DNA from: Stenotrophomonas sp. 278
GTDB lineage: Bacteria > Pseudomonadota > Gammaproteobacteria > Xanthomonadales > Xanthomonadaceae
Assembly (NCBI RefSeq): GCF_003935715.1
Contig: NZ_RHPP01000017.1
Span: 1 to 46,989, forward strand
Direction: 5' to 3'
Length of the DNA stretch: 46,989 nucleotides
Shown here: positions 1 to 8,651 of the stretch, in pieces
Numbering within the stretch: the first letter of the stretch is position 1
Layout of the letters: each line of letters starts with the position of its first letter
Notes under the pieces: generated by a model
Seen by the model: the letters and a program-made list of their open reading frames with translations, nothing else
Database searches by the model: none
Told to the model about the DNA's origin: nothing
Made by a program: the position numbers and the translations under genes

Positions 1-165
1 GCACCGGGCACCGCGCCGGCCCCGGCGCTGCCGCCGGCTGAACAGGGCACGACCGAAGCCACTACCGCCCCACTGCAGGCGGTTCCGGCCCAGCCGGCGG
101 CCCAGCAGGGCTTCCAGCCAGTGGGCGAGGGCGAGATCCGCACCGAGTCGCTGGACGGCAACTGA
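1..165 (+). CDS. C-terminal end of an unidentified Ala/Pro/Gln-rich protein (partial)
   Basis: The first frame is open from base 1 to a TGA at 163-165 and gives 54 residues rich in alanine, proline and glutamine, ending in GEGEIRTESLDGN. The composition suggests a low-complexity, probably disordered tail. Too little remains to name the protein. It lies 74 bases upstream of tatA on the same strand. Codon use is typical of the GC-rich neighbours, which supports it being coding. Confidence 0.55.
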   Translation, partial: APGTAPAPALPPAEQGTTEATTAPLQAVPAQPAAQQGFQPVGEGEIRTESLDGN

Positions 166-194
166 CTTTCGTCACGCGCGCCGTCATGGCGGCG

Positions 195-223
195 TTGCGT
201 TATGCTCAACCTCCTGTTTACTA
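195..223 (+). promoter_or_regulatory. Possible promoter for tatABC
   Basis: Between the upstream stop and tatA there is a TTGCGT (195-200) followed, after 17 bases, by TTACTA (218-223). TATGCT (201-206) could also act as a -10. Neither pair is a strong match, so the exact promoter is unsure, but this 74-base gap is the only non-coding DNA upstream of the tat genes here. Confidence 0.25.
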
Positions 224-239
224 GGTACGCGAGCAGCAC

Positions 240-467
240 ATGGGCAGTATGAGCTTGTGGCATTGGGTGGTGGTGCTGGTCATCGTGCTTCTGGTGTTCG
301 GCACCAAGAAGCTGACCAGCGGTGCCAAGGACCTTGGCAGCGCCGTCAAGGAATTCAAGAAGGGCATGCGCGACGAAGATGCGCCGCCCGCGCAGCTGAA
401 TGACCAGTCGCGCAACACCGATTCGACGACGTCCTCGCAGAACGAGCACGACCGCGACCGTCGCTGA
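240..467 (+). CDS. tatA: Sec-independent (twin-arginine) translocase subunit TatA
   Basis: TatA multimerises around the TatBC receptor to form the pathway that exports folded twin-arginine proteins across the inner membrane. The 75-aa product has the family layout: a short N-terminal membrane helix (about residues 5-20), the FG hinge at about 20-21, an amphipathic helix ([12 protein letters not shown]) and a charged disordered tail. The start at 240 is chosen because TatA proteins begin MGS-x-S-xx-HW; an internal ATG at 249 would remove three residues. It is followed by tatB after 14 bases and then tatC, the standard tatABC order. Confidence 0.95.
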   Translation: MGSMSLWHWVVVLVIVLLVFGTKKLTSGAKDLGSAVKEFKKGMRDEDAPPAQLNDQSRNTDSTTSSQNEHDRDRR

Positions 468-481
468 CCGGACGATCTGGC

Positions 482-985
482 GTGTTCGATATCGGCTTCA
501 GCGAACTGCTGCTCATTGCAGTGGTCGCTCTGGTAGTGCTTGGCCCGGAACGCCTGCCCAAGGCGGCGCGGTTCGCCGGGCTGTGGGTGCGCCGTGCGCG
601 CAACCAGTGGGACTCGGTGAAGCAGGAGCTCGAACGCGAACTGCACGCCGATGAGATCAAGCGTCAGTTCCGCGAGGCGCAGCAATCGGTGCAGGACACC
701 GAGGCGCAGCTGCGCGCCAGTGGCGAAGCCGCGCGGCGGCAGGCCGAGGAGCTGCAGCGCGATGTGGCGCGCACCGAAGCGGGCCACGCGGAAGAACCGC
801 TGATGACCGGGCCGGTGCCGGATTCACCGGCCAGCGTGGCCCAGCACGTGGTACCGGCCGGGTCTGAAACTCTGGAAGCGGAACCGCCGCGCGATGCGAT
901 GTCGCCGCCGGGTATCGACGGGGGATCGCCGCGCGCGCCCGCCCCGCTGCCGACCGCCGACATTCCGCCGGAGGCCAAGCCATGA
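482..985 (+). CDS. tatB: Sec-independent (twin-arginine) translocase subunit TatB
   Basis: TatB forms the signal-peptide receptor with TatC in the inner membrane. The 167-aa product opens with the canonical MFDIGFSEL, a single membrane helix and the G-P hinge in VLGPERLP, then a long amphipathic helix (about residues 25-100) and a Pro/Ala-rich tail. The start codon is GTG, fixed by the conserved N-terminus. The stop overlaps the tatC start (ATGA at 982-985), which suggests translational coupling. Confidence 0.95.
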   Translation: MFDIGFSELLLIAVVALVVLGPERLPKAARFAGLWVRRARNQWDSVKQELERELHADEIKRQFREAQQSVQDTEAQLRASGEAARRQAEELQRDVARTEAGHAEEPLMTGPVPDSPASVAQHVVPAGSETLEAEPPRDAMSPPGIDGGSPRAPAPLPTADIPPEAKP

Positions 986-1725
986 GCGGCCAGGACGCAC
1001 CCGAAAGCGGGTTGATAGAGCATCTCATCGAGCTGCGCGCGCGCCTGATGCGCGGGCTGATCGGGCTGGGCGTGATCCTGCTGGGGCTGATGCCGTTTTC
1101 GCGGCAGATCTACACCTGGCTGGCTGAGCCGCTGGTGTCGCAGCTGCCCAACGGGCAGTCCATGATCGCCACCAACCCCGCCGGCGCGTTCTTCGCACCG
1201 TTGAAGCTGACCTTCTTCGTGGCGCTGTTCATCGCGGTGCCGTGGTTGCTGTTCCAGCTGTGGTCGTTCGTGGCCCCGGGCCTGTATGCGCGTGAAAAGC
1301 GTCTGGCAGTGCCATTGCTGGTGTCGTCGGTGCTGCTGTTCTATATCGGCTGCGCGTTCGCCTACTTCCTTGTGCTGCCGGCGGTGTTCCACTTCCTGAC
1401 GACGTTCCGCCCGGATGTCATCGCGATCACCCCGGACGCCAATGCGTACCTGGATTTCGTGCTCGCGATCTTCTTCGCCTTCGGCAGCAGTTTCGAACTG
1501 CCGGTGGCGATGGTGATCCTGACCCTGCTGGGCTGGATCAGCCCGCAGCAGTTCAAGGAAGGCCGCGGCTACGCGATCGTGGGCATCTTCGTGCTGGCCG
1601 CGATCCTGACGCCGCCGGATGTGGTGTCACAACTGATGCTGGCCATTCCGATGTGCCTGCTCTATGAGCTGGGCATTCACGCGGCGCGATGGCTGGTGCC
1701 CAAAAGCAAGGCGGAAACCGCGTAG
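982..1725 (+). CDS. tatC: Sec-independent (twin-arginine) translocase subunit TatC
   Basis: TatC is the polytopic inner-membrane protein that recognises the twin-arginine signal. The 247-aa product has the family length, about six membrane helices, the conserved N-terminal HLIELRxRL motif, the FVAPGL segment in the first periplasmic loop and a conserved FGSSFELP motif. The start overlaps the tatB stop. The stop codon TAG (1723-1725) is part of a GTAG palindromic repeat that begins at 1722, so the repeat determines where the protein ends. Confidence 0.96.
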   Translation: MSGQDAPESGLIEHLIELRARLMRGLIGLGVILLGLMPFSRQIYTWLAEPLVSQLPNGQSMIATNPAGAFFAPLKLTFFVALFIAVPWLLFQLWSFVAPGLYAREKRLAVPLLVSSVLLFYIGCAFAYFLVLPAVFHFLTTFRPDVIAITPDANAYLDFVLAIFFAFGSSFELPVAMVILTLLGWISPQQFKEGRGYAIVGIFVLAAILTPPDVVSQLMLAIPMCLLYELGIHAARWLVPKSKAETA

Positions 1726-1744
1726 AGCCACGCCCTGCGTGGCT
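1722..1744 (+). repeat. GTAG (SMAG-type) palindromic repeat, copy 1
   Basis: A 23-bp element starting GTAG and able to fold through AGCCACGC/GCGTGGCT. It is identical to the inverted copies at 1766-1788 and 1809-1831 and to one at 21814-21836. GTAG-headed REP-like palindromes are a known abundant family in Stenotrophomonas maltophilia (SMAG). Its TAG is the tatC stop codon. Confidence 0.9.
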
Positions 1745-1765
1745 TCGACCAAGCCGGCACCGCGC

Positions 1766-1788
1766 AGCCACGCAGGGCGTGGCTCTAC
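1766..1788 (-). repeat. GTAG (SMAG-type) palindromic repeat, copy 2, inverted
   Basis: Exact reverse complement of the copy at 1722-1744, 21 bases away. The pair can form one long hairpin between the convergent tatC and the BPSS1780-like gene. Such paired elements are common at gene ends and can act as mRNA 3' stabilisers or terminators; that role is inference. Confidence 0.9.
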
Positions 1789-1808
1789 GGATCGGTCTGG
1801 CATCGTGA

Positions 1809-1831
1809 AGCCACGCAGGGCGTGGCTCTAC
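1809..1831 (-). repeat. GTAG (SMAG-type) palindromic repeat, copy 3
   Basis: A third identical 23-bp unit in the same orientation as copy 2, ending six bases before the stop of the minus-strand gene at 1838. Confidence 0.9.
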
Positions 1832-1837
1832 GTCCGA

Positions 1838-2749
1838 TCAGGCGGCGAGGATGTTCTTCGGGCCGTTCGACGCCGGCACCGGCGGCGGGTTACCACGGGT
1901 GCGGTGAGCGAACATCTGCTTCCAGGCGGCGTATACCGCGCCGACGTACAGCGGCATCATCACGGTGATCACACCCAGGTTCAGCACGGCCATCCCGACA
2001 TTTGGTCCGGCAAAGAGCGTCGCGATATTGGCCACGATGAAAATCAGGAAGTTGATGCACACCGAGGCGATCAGCCACAACAGCATGAACACGACCATCG
2101 CGGTGAAGTTCTCGATGCAGCCCTGCAGACTCATGCGCAGCGCGTGCATGCCGCTCTGGCGATCAAACATGACCAGTGCCGGCTGAGTGAACATCGCCAT
2201 GCTCAGCGCCACGAACACGACAAACGTCAGTGCCATCCAGAGCAGGATGCGCTTGACCGGAACCGGGTCGAACACCGCCTGCATCTGTTCACTGGTGGCG
2301 GGCGTGTCGGCCAGCTGCAGTGCCTGAAGATCAAGCGTGGCCTGGGCAATGGACGCCAGTCCTTCTTTTCCAATCATGGCAAGCAGCAGGCTGCCGAGAA
2401 GGACCATGGCGGCGAAGTAGATCAGCAACGGCACCAGCAGGTGGAACACACGACGGTCGCGGATCGGCTGCAGCAGATGCGTGGGCCGGGCACGGTGACC
2501 CTGGTCGATCTCGCTCACTGCCCACAACATGCCGCCGAACACGATCGGGCCGGTGGCCAGCCAGAGCATCTGCACCGCCGTGCCGATCCAGCTGGGAAGC
2601 GCCTGCGAAAGGGCGAACATCAACGAACTGACCAGCATGCCGATCACACCCAGCACAGCCAGTTGCAGCGGCGCACGGCGGTACAACGAAAAAGTGTCCA
2701 GCAGCCATTGGGCACCCGCCGAGGCGGGCAGCTTGCGAATGTCTCTCAT
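1838..2749 (-). CDS. BPSS1780-like integral membrane protein of unknown function
   Basis: A 303-aa polytopic membrane protein. It starts with a family-like IRKLPASAGAQWLLDTFSLY segment and then shows about six hydrophobic segments (near residues 30-55, 58-80, 105-130, 170-190, 218-240 and 245-270). The N-terminus and layout recall the BPSS1780 family of proteobacterial membrane proteins, for which no function is established. It is convergent with tatC, with three GTAG repeats between the stops. A GATAAT-like -10 lies upstream. Family assignment is moderate; that it is a real membrane protein is secure. Confidence 0.8.
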   Translation of the reverse strand: MRDIRKLPASAGAQWLLDTFSLYRRAPLQLAVLGVIGMLVSSLMFALSQALPSWIGTAVQMLWLATGPIVFGGMLWAVSEIDQGHRARPTHLLQPIRDRRVFHLLVPLLIYFAAMVLLGSLLLAMIGKEGLASIAQATLDLQALQLADTPATSEQMQAVFDPVPVKRILLWMALTFVVFVALSMAMFTQPALVMFDRQSGMHALRMSLQGCIENFTAMVVFMLLWLIASVCINFLIFIVANIATLFAGPNVGMAVLNLGVITVMMPLYVGAVYAAWKQMFAHRTRGNPPPVPASNGPKNILAA

Positions 2750-2798
2750 ACCAATCCGGAACAGGGGGAGTAGGGGCCGCAGGCCCCGTGCTGACTCG

Positions 2799-2804
2799 AT
2801 TATC
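2799..2804 (-). promoter_or_regulatory. Candidate -10 (GATAAT) for the BPSS1780-like gene
   Basis: Read on the minus strand, GATAAT lies about 50 bases upstream of the start at 2749. No good -35 is visible at 17-18 bases. A G/C-rich hairpin (2773-2787) lies between it and the start codon. Confidence 0.3.
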
Positions 2805-2841
2805 CCTGTTTTGCGGGCGCGGCACCTGAAGATGTGGCGGT

Positions 2842-3573
2842 TCAGTGTCCGCGTTCGATGTTGCGCGCCTGGCGCACGAACCGGCGCAGCAGCTGGCGGG
2901 CCAGCGGGGCCGCGCTGACCCCACGCGCCACGGTGCGGGCGCAGCCGCCGTGGCTGCGGATGCAGTCCGCACGTGCACGCACGTAACCGCGCATGTGGTG
3001 AGTGGCAAATTCGGGATGGAACTGCACCCCCCAGGCCTGCTGCCCCCAGCGGAAGGCATGGCAGTTGTCCTGTGCCGAGCGGGCCAGGATGGCGGCCCCT
3101 TCCGGGGCACGCAGCACGGTCTGCAGGTGGGTGGCGTGCGCGGGGAAACGCGCGGGAAGGCCGGCGAACAGCGGGTCGTCGACTGCGGAGGGGTCCAGCG
3201 CCAGTTCGATCGTGCCCGACTCGCGCCCGGCCGGGTTGTAGGCCACCTCACCGCCGAGCGCATGCGCCAGCAGCTGGTGCCCATAGCAGATGCCAAACAC
3301 CGGGCGGCCGTCGTGGGCGACGTCGCGCAGCCACTGTGCACTGCGCTCGCTCCAGTCGGCACGGTCAGTGACGTAAGCAGCCGAGCCGGTGACGATCACT
3401 CCGGCGAAACCAGACGGCTCGGGGAGGGCTTCGCCGTGCTCGACATCCACCACCACGGTGTCGTCGGCCTCCAGCCCGGCCGCCACCCGGATCCAGTGCG
3501 GAAAACGCCCGTAGCGGCGCAACGAGGCGACCGGCTGGCCGGTTTCAAGAATCAGGAAGGGCGCGCGGTTCAT
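2842..3573 (-). CDS. Class I glutamine amidotransferase (GMP synthase-like GATase domain)
   Basis: A 243-aa stand-alone class I amidotransferase domain, which hydrolyses glutamine to supply ammonia or acts on gamma-glutamyl substrates. The nucleophile elbow GICYGHQ carries Cys96, and the FHPEF motif gives His186 and Glu188, completing the triad. The oxyanion glycine region VTGSAAYV is also present. No synthetase domain is attached, so it is not GuaA; stand-alone homologues include gamma-glutamyl-polyamine hydrolases and uncharacterised enzymes. The start at 3573 is supported by the N-terminal beta strand PFLILETG and overlaps the 3' end of the upstream ATPase gene by 29 bases, suggesting coupling. 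Confidence 0.88.
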   Translation of the reverse strand: MNRAPFLILETGQPVASLRRYGRFPHWIRVAAGLEADDTVVVDVEHGEALPEPSGFAGVIVTGSAAYVTDRADWSERSAQWLRDVAHDGRPVFGICYGHQLLAHALGGEVAYNPAGRESGTIELALDPSAVDDPLFAGLPARFPAHATHLQTVLRAPEGAAILARSAQDNCHAFRWGQQAWGVQFHPEFATHHMRGYVRARADCIRSHGGCARTVARGVSAAPLARQLLRRFVRQARNIERGH

Positions 3574-5404
3574 CCGGGGGCGGTAGTACAGACAGGACTT
3601 CCTCGATTGTAGTCAGCCCTGCCGCCACCTTTTCAAGCCCCGCGCGGCGCAGGGTTCGCAACCCTTCAGCACGCGCCGCACGGCTGAAACCGGCCAGATC
3701 CATGTCCGACCGGATCAGCCCGCGCAGGCGCGAACCCAATGGCAGCAGCTCATACAGGCCGACCCGCCCCAGGTAACCGGTGCGCCGGCAGTCGATGCAG
3801 CCGGCCGGCGCATATGGCGTGGGCGACTCTGGTAATGCTTCATCGGCATCAGCCAGAGCCGCCCATTGCGCCGCGCTGAGCGGTTTGGGCACCTTGCAGT
3901 GGGGGCACAGGGTGCGCACCAGGCGCTGCGCCAGGATGCCGTTCACGGTGGAGGCGATCAGGTAGTGCGGCACGCCCAGATCGAGCAGACGGGTGATCGC
4001 CGAAGGCGCGTCGTTGGTGTGCAGGGTGGACAGCACGAGGTGACCGGTCAGCGAAGCCTGCACCGCCATCTGCGCGGTTTCCAGGTCGCGGATCTCGCCG
4101 ATCATGATGATGTCCGGGTCCTGGCGCAGCAGGGTCCGCACCCCGGCAGCGAAGTCCAGGTCGATGTTGGTCTGCACCTGCATCTGGTTGAACTCCGGCG
4201 CGATCATTTCGATCGGGTCTTCCACCGTGCACACGTTCACGTCCGGGGTGGCCAGCCGCTTCAGGGTGGAATAGAGGGTGGTGGTCTTGCCCGAGCCGGT
4301 CGGGCCGGTGACCAGCACGATGCCGTGCGGCCGTTCCACCAGCGCGGTCCAGCCGGCCGCTTCTTCCGGGCTGAAACCCAGCTGGTCGATGCTCTTGAAC
4401 GCCGCATCCGGGTCGAAAATGCGCATCACGCACTTCTCGCCGAACGCGGTGGGCATGGTCGACAGACGCATTTCCACTTCGCGCCCACCCGGCGAGCGGG
4501 TTTTGATGCGGCCATCCTGCGGGCGGCGGCGCTCGGCCAGATCCATGCGGCCAAGTACCTTGATCCGGCTGACCACGGCGGTCATCACCGCCGGGGGCAC
4601 CTCGAACACCTTGTGCAGCACCCCGTCGATGCGGAAGCGCATGCGCCCCATGTCGCGGCGCGGCTCCAGGTGAATGTCCGAGGCGCGTTGTTCATAGGCG
4701 TACTGCAGCAGCCAGTCAACGATGTGGACGATGTGGTGGTCGTCGGCGTTGACGTCGCCGGCGCGGCCCAGCTCGACCAGCTGCTCGAAGCTGGGCAGGG
4801 TGCCGCTGGGCTCGCCACGGCTGTCGCTGCGCGCGCCGCGCACCGAGCGGGTGACCCCGTAGAACTCCATGGTGTAGCGGTGCAGATCGAGCGGATTGAC
4901 CGTGGTCAACTCGATCTGGCGGCGGGTGAGATGCTGCAGGTCGCGCAGCCATTCACTGGCCAGGGGCTCGCTGGTCGCCACCAGCACGCGCTCGCTGTTC
5001 ACTGCCAGCGGCAGGAAACGGTGGCGCTTGGCGTAGGCATGGGACACCAGGGCCGTGACCGCCGCAACGTCCACCCGGGTCGGGTCGATGCGCAGGTAGC
5101 GGGTACCGGTGCGCTGGGCCAGCCATTCGGTCAGCCGTTCCAGGCCCAGCTCGCCGCCGCTGGCACAGGCGAGCTTGAGATTGGCCAGCAGCACCAGCGG
5201 ATGAACCTCACTGGCATTGCGCGCCCCGTGGGCGGAAAAGCGGATCCGCTCCTGTTCCTGGGGCGCGACCAGTCCATCGGCCACCAGCGCCGCCGCGACC
5301 TGGTCAAAACTCAGCCGGCCGGGCGGCAACGGTACCGGCTCCGGGGTGGACGCAGACCCGGTCTGGCCGGCGGGAAGGGGCGGTACCGATGGGCGATGAT
5401 CCAT
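3545..5404 (-). CDS. GspE/PulE/PilB-family secretion or pilus assembly ATPase
   Basis: A 619-aa traffic ATPase of the GspE/PilB group that would power pseudopilus or pilus assembly from the cytoplasmic face of the inner membrane. In order: an N-terminal GspE-N-like region (about 40-190), then the core with ASDIHLEP, Walker [11 protein letters not shown] (about 365-375), Asp box, Walker [13 protein letters not shown] (about 428), the His box TLHTNDA, and two CxxC pairs (CPHC near 500, CIDC near 535) forming the zinc site of this subfamily. No other secretion genes are nearby, so whether it serves type II secretion or another system cannot be decided. The start ATG at 5402-5404 is the only one upstream of the conserved region. 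Confidence 0.9.
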   Translation of the reverse strand: MDHRPSVPPLPAGQTGSASTPEPVPLPPGRLSFDQVAAALVADGLVAPQEQERIRFSAHGARNASEVHPLVLLANLKLACASGGELGLERLTEWLAQRTGTRYLRIDPTRVDVAAVTALVSHAYAKRHRFLPLAVNSERVLVATSEPLASEWLRDLQHLTRRQIELTTVNPLDLHRYTMEFYGVTRSVRGARSDSRGEPSGTLPSFEQLVELGRAGDVNADDHHIVHIVDWLLQYAYEQRASDIHLEPRRDMGRMRFRIDGVLHKVFEVPPAVMTAVVSRIKVLGRMDLAERRRPQDGRIKTRSPGGREVEMRLSTMPTAFGEKCVMRIFDPDAAFKSIDQLGFSPEEAAGWTALVERPHGIVLVTGPTGSGKTTTLYSTLKRLATPDVNVCTVEDPIEMIAPEFNQMQVQTNIDLDFAAGVRTLLRQDPDIIMIGEIRDLETAQMAVQASLTGHLVLSTLHTNDAPSAITRLLDLGVPHYLIASTVNGILAQRLVRTLCPHCKVPKPLSAAQWAALADADEALPESPTPYAPAGCIDCRRTGYLGRVGLYELLPLGSRLRGLIRSDMDLAGFSRAARAEGLRTLRRAGLEKVAAGLTTIEEVLSVLPPPDEPRALPDS

Positions 5405-5410
5405 GATCGC

Positions 5411-5416
5411 TATACT
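5411..5416 (+). promoter_or_regulatory. Candidate -10 (TATACT) for glyQS
   Basis: TATACT is one mismatch from the sigma-70 -10 consensus and lies in the 45-base divergent gap between the ATPase gene and glyQ. A transcript would begin near 5423, giving a leader of about 27 bases. The matching -35 would fall inside the first codons of the minus-strand gene and is weak. Confidence 0.45.
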
Positions 5417-5449
5417 AGCGCACCCCCTTTGCAGGCAAGAATCCGCCGC

Positions 5450-6361
5450 ATGTCCGCCACGAAGACCGTTCCGATCACGTTCCAGGGCCTCATCCAGACC
5501 CTCAACCAGTACTGGGCGCAGCAGGGCTGCGTGCTGATCCAGCCGCTGGACCTGGAGGTCGGGGCCGGCACCTTCCACCCGGCCACCTTCCTGCGCTCGA
5601 TCGGTCCGGAAAGCTGGAATGCCGCCTATGTGCAGCCTTCGCGCCGTCCCACCGACGGCCGCTACGGTGAAAACCCCAACCGCCTGCAGCGTTACTACCA
5701 GTACCAGGTCGCGATGAAGCCGAGCCCGGACAACATCCAGCAGCTGTACCTGGATTCGCTCAAGGCACTGGGCATCGACCCGCTGGTCCATGACCTGCGC
5801 TTCGTCGAGGACAACTGGGAATCGCCGACCCTGGGTGCCTGGGGCCTGGGCTGGGAAGTCTGGCTCAACGGCATGGAGGTGACCCAGTTCACCTACTTCC
5901 AGCAGGCCGGTGGCCTGGAGTGCAAGCCGGTGCTGGGCGAGATCACCTACGGTCTGGAACGCCTGTGCATGTACCTGCAGAACTGCGACAACGTGTATGA
6001 CCTGGTCTGGACCTACGGCCCGGACGGCACGCCGGTGACCTACGGCGACGTCTACCACCAGAACGAAGTCGAGCAGAGCACCTACAACTTCGAGTACGCC
6101 AACGTGGAAGAGCTGTTCCACCGCTTCGACGCGTGCGAAAAGGAAGCCCAGATGCTGGTCGAGGCGGGCCTGCCGCTGCCGGCCTACGAGCAGGTGTGCA
6201 AGGCCAGCCATTCGTTCAACCTGCTGGACGCGCGCCGCGCGATCAGTGTCACCGAGCGTCAGCGCTACATCCTGCGTGTACGCGCGCTGGCCCAGGCGGT
6301 GGCAAAACTGTATGAAGCCAAGCGCCTTGAAGCGGTGGCCGCCAAGGAGGTGCAGGCATGA
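5450..6361 (+). CDS. glyQ: Glycine--tRNA ligase alpha subunit
   Basis: The catalytic alpha chain of the bacterial alpha2-beta2 glycyl-tRNA synthetase, which charges tRNA-Gly. The 303-aa product has the family length and conserved blocks: [55 protein letters not shown], and the class II segment [21 protein letters not shown]. The same frame stays open far upstream, antisense to the ATPase, but homology starts at [12 protein letters not shown], so the ATG at 5450 is taken. Its stop overlaps the glyS start (ATGA at 6358-6361). Confidence 0.98.
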   Translation: MSATKTVPITFQGLIQTLNQYWAQQGCVLIQPLDLEVGAGTFHPATFLRSIGPESWNAAYVQPSRRPTDGRYGENPNRLQRYYQYQVAMKPSPDNIQQLYLDSLKALGIDPLVHDLRFVEDNWESPTLGAWGLGWEVWLNGMEVTQFTYFQQAGGLECKPVLGEITYGLERLCMYLQNCDNVYDLVWTYGPDGTPVTYGDVYHQNEVEQSTYNFEYANVEELFHRFDACEKEAQMLVEAGLPLPAYEQVCKASHSFNLLDARRAISVTERQRYILRVRALAQAVAKLYEAKRLEAVAAKEVQA

Positions 6362-8454
6362 GCACGATGCAGCCGCTGCTGATTGAATTGGGGACCGAGG
6401 AACTGCCGGTGAAGGCCCTGCCGGGCCTGGCCCAGGCGTTCTTCGATGGCGTCATTGATGGCCTGACCAGGCGTGGCGTGGCCGTGGAACGCGGCGACGC
6501 CAAGCCGCTGTCGACCCCCCGCCGCCTGGCCGTGCTGCTGCCCGGTGTGGCCATGGAGCAGCCGGAACAGCGCGCCGAAGTGCTGGGGCCGTACCTCAAC
6601 ATCGCGCTGGACGCCGACGGTCAGCCGACCAAGGCCCTGCAGGGTTTCGCCGCCAAAGCCGGCATCGAATGGAACGCGCTGGAGCGCACCACCGACGGCA
6701 AGGGCGAGCGCTTCGTCCACCGTTCGGTGACCCCGGGCGCGCGCACCGCCGCGCTGCTTCCGGAGATCCTGGCCGAAACGATTGCCGCCATGCCGATTCC
6801 CAAGCCAATGCGCTGGGGCAGCCATGCCTATGGCTTCGCGCGCCCGGTGCACTGGCTGGTGCTGCTGCACGGCAAGGACGTGGTGGACGCCGAGCTGCTC
6901 GGCCTGAAGGCCGACCGCATGAGCCGCGGTCACCGCTTCATGCACGACAAGACCGTGTGGCTGAGCACCCCGGAAGACTATGTGAGCTCGCTGGAATCGG
7001 CCTGCGTGCTGGTCGACGCCGACGTGCGCCGCGAGCGCATCGTCGCCAGCGCCCACGCCGAAGCGGCCAAGGCCGGCGGCCAGGCCCGGATCACCGACGA
7101 CAACCTGGAACAGGTGGTCAACCTGGTGGAATGGCCGGCACCGGTGCTGTGCAGCTTCGAACGCGAGTTCCTGGCCGTGCCGCAGGAAGCGCTGATCGAA
7201 ACCATGGAGATCAACCAGAAGTTCTTCCCGGTGCTGGATGCCAGCGGCAAGCTCACCGAGAAGTTCATCGGCATTGCCAACATCGAGTCCAGGGACGTGG
7301 CCGAAGTGGCCAAGGGCTACGAGCGCGTGATCCGCCCGCGTTTCTCCGACGCCAAGTTCTTCTTCGACGAAGACCTCAAGCAGGGGCTGGAGTCGATGGG
7401 CGAAGGTCTCAAGACCGTGACCTACCAGGCCAAGCTGGGTTCGGTGGCCGACAAGGTGCAGCGCGTGGTGGCGCTGGCCGAACTGATCGCCCCGCAGGTC
7501 GGTGCCGATGCGGTGCTGGCCAAGCGCGCCGCGCTGCTGGCCAAGAACGACCTGCAGTCGCGCATGGTCAACGAGTTCCCGGAACTGCAGGGCATCGCCG
7601 GCCGCCACTACGCCGTGGCCGGTGGCGACTCGCCGGAGGTGGCGCTGGCCATCGACGAGGCCTACCAGCCGCGCTTTGGCGGCGACGACATCGCACTGTC
7701 GCCGCTGGGCAAGGTGCTGGCCATTGCCGAACGGCTGGATACCCTGGCCGGTGGCTTTGCAGCCGGGCTGAAGCCGACCGGCAACAAGGACCCCTTCGCC
7801 CTGCGCCGCAATGCCCTGGGCCTGGCGCGGACGATCATCGAGTCGGGGTTCGACCTGGATCTGCGCGCGCTGCTGGAGACCGCGTTCGGCCATCTGCCCG
7901 CCGCCGTCCAGCCCAATGCCGAGCGCAAGACCGAGTCGCTGCCGCAGGATGTCTACGAGTTCATTCTTGAGCGCCTGCGCGGCTACTACGCCGACAAGGG
8001 CGTGCCGGCCACGCACTTCAATGCCGTGGCCGAACTGAAGCCGGCTTCGCTGTACGACTTCGACCGCCGTATTGACGCCATCGGCACCTTCGCCGCATTG
8101 CCGGAGGCCGAAGCGCTGGCCGCCGCCAACAAGCGCATCCGCAACATCCTGCGCAAGGCCGAAGGCGATATTCCGGGCATGGTCGATCCCTCGCTGCTGG
8201 CCGAACCGGCCGAAAGCGAACTGGCTGAGGCCGTGGAAGCGGCCATTGACGACAGCAACGCCAGCCTCCACCAGAAGGATTACGTCAGCGTTCTGGCGCG
8301 TCTGGCCCGCCTGCGCGCCCAGGTGGATGCGTTCTTCGACGGCGTGATGGTCAATGCCGAGGACCCCGCGTTGCGCGGCAACCGCCTGGCGCTGCTCAAG
8401 CGCCTCGGTGACCGCTTGGGCAGCGTGGCGGCGATCGAGCATCTGTCCAGCTGA
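6358..8454 (+). CDS. glyS: Glycine--tRNA ligase beta subunit
   Basis: The 698-aa beta chain of the tetrameric glycyl-tRNA synthetase, needed for tRNA binding. Typical length and motifs: [15 protein letters not shown] at the N-terminus, [34 protein letters not shown], and a C-terminal anticodon-binding-like DALR region ending [23 protein letters not shown]. It is coupled to glyQ by a 4-base overlap and followed by a strong intrinsic terminator. Confidence 0.98.
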   Translation: MSTMQPLLIELGTEELPVKALPGLAQAFFDGVIDGLTRRGVAVERGDAKPLSTPRRLAVLLPGVAMEQPEQRAEVLGPYLNIALDADGQPTKALQGFAAKAGIEWNALERTTDGKGERFVHRSVTPGARTAALLPEILAETIAAMPIPKPMRWGSHAYGFARPVHWLVLLHGKDVVDAELLGLKADRMSRGHRFMHDKTVWLSTPEDYVSSLESACVLVDADVRRERIVASAHAEAAKAGGQARITDDNLEQVVNLVEWPAPVLCSFEREFLAVPQEALIETMEINQKFFPVLDASGKLTEKFIGIANIESRDVAEVAKGYERVIRPRFSDAKFFFDEDLKQGLESMGEGLKTVTYQAKLGSVADKVQRVVALAELIAPQVGADAVLAKRAALLAKNDLQSRMVNEFPELQGIAGRHYAVAGGDSPEVALAIDEAYQPRFGGDDIALSPLGKVLAIAERLDTLAGGFAAGLKPTGNKDPFALRRNALGLARTIIESGFDLDLRALLETAFGHLPAAVQPNAERKTESLPQDVYEFILERLRGYYADKGVPATHFNAVAELKPASLYDFDRRIDAIGTFAALPEAEALAAANKRIRNILRKAEGDIPGMVDPSLLAEPAESELAEAVEAAIDDSNASLHQKDYVSVLARLARLRAQVDAFFDGVMVNAEDPALRGNRLALLKRLGDRLGSVAAIEHLSS

Positions 8455-8486
8455 TCCGCGGCGCGGAACGTTCTGGAAACCCGAAG

Positions 8487-8511
8487 TGCCCGGCGAGAGC
8501 CGGGCATTTTG
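8487..8511 (+). terminator. Intrinsic terminator of glyQS
   Basis: Perfect 8-bp GC-rich stem TGCCCGGC/GCCGGGCA with a GAGA loop, directly followed by TTTT. It lies 33 bases after the glyS stop and separates glyQS from the large downstream gene. Confidence 0.9.
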
Positions 8512-8651
8512 CTATCAGAACAATCCTGGAAAACGATAGAAAGTTGTATTCGAAAACGGCGTTGCATTTCCGAGTATCGAGTCGACCACCGAGCGCAATG
8601 CAAGTGCTCCGAAGGTGGTCCGCCTCCCCCCACTCCGCGAATGACTCCGCC

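Noticed and set aside
2773-2787. GGGGCC/GGCCCC hairpin after the amidotransferase gene as an intrinsic terminator
   Set aside because: The stem is only six pairs and no T-run follows on either strand.
3866-5449. Upstream extension of the glyQ frame, antisense to the ATPase gene
   Set aside because: GlyQ homology begins at [12 protein letters not shown]. The extension is an antisense shadow of conserved ATPase motifs.
8549-8573. TTCG-N16-TCCG upstream of the giant toxin gene, resembling a plant-inducible-promoter (PIP) box of type III secretion genes
   Set aside because: The second half has a mismatch, the base after the first TTCG is A, and no -10-like element lies at the usual distance. 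No other hrp or type III genes are in the window, so a type III assignment would rest on this alone.
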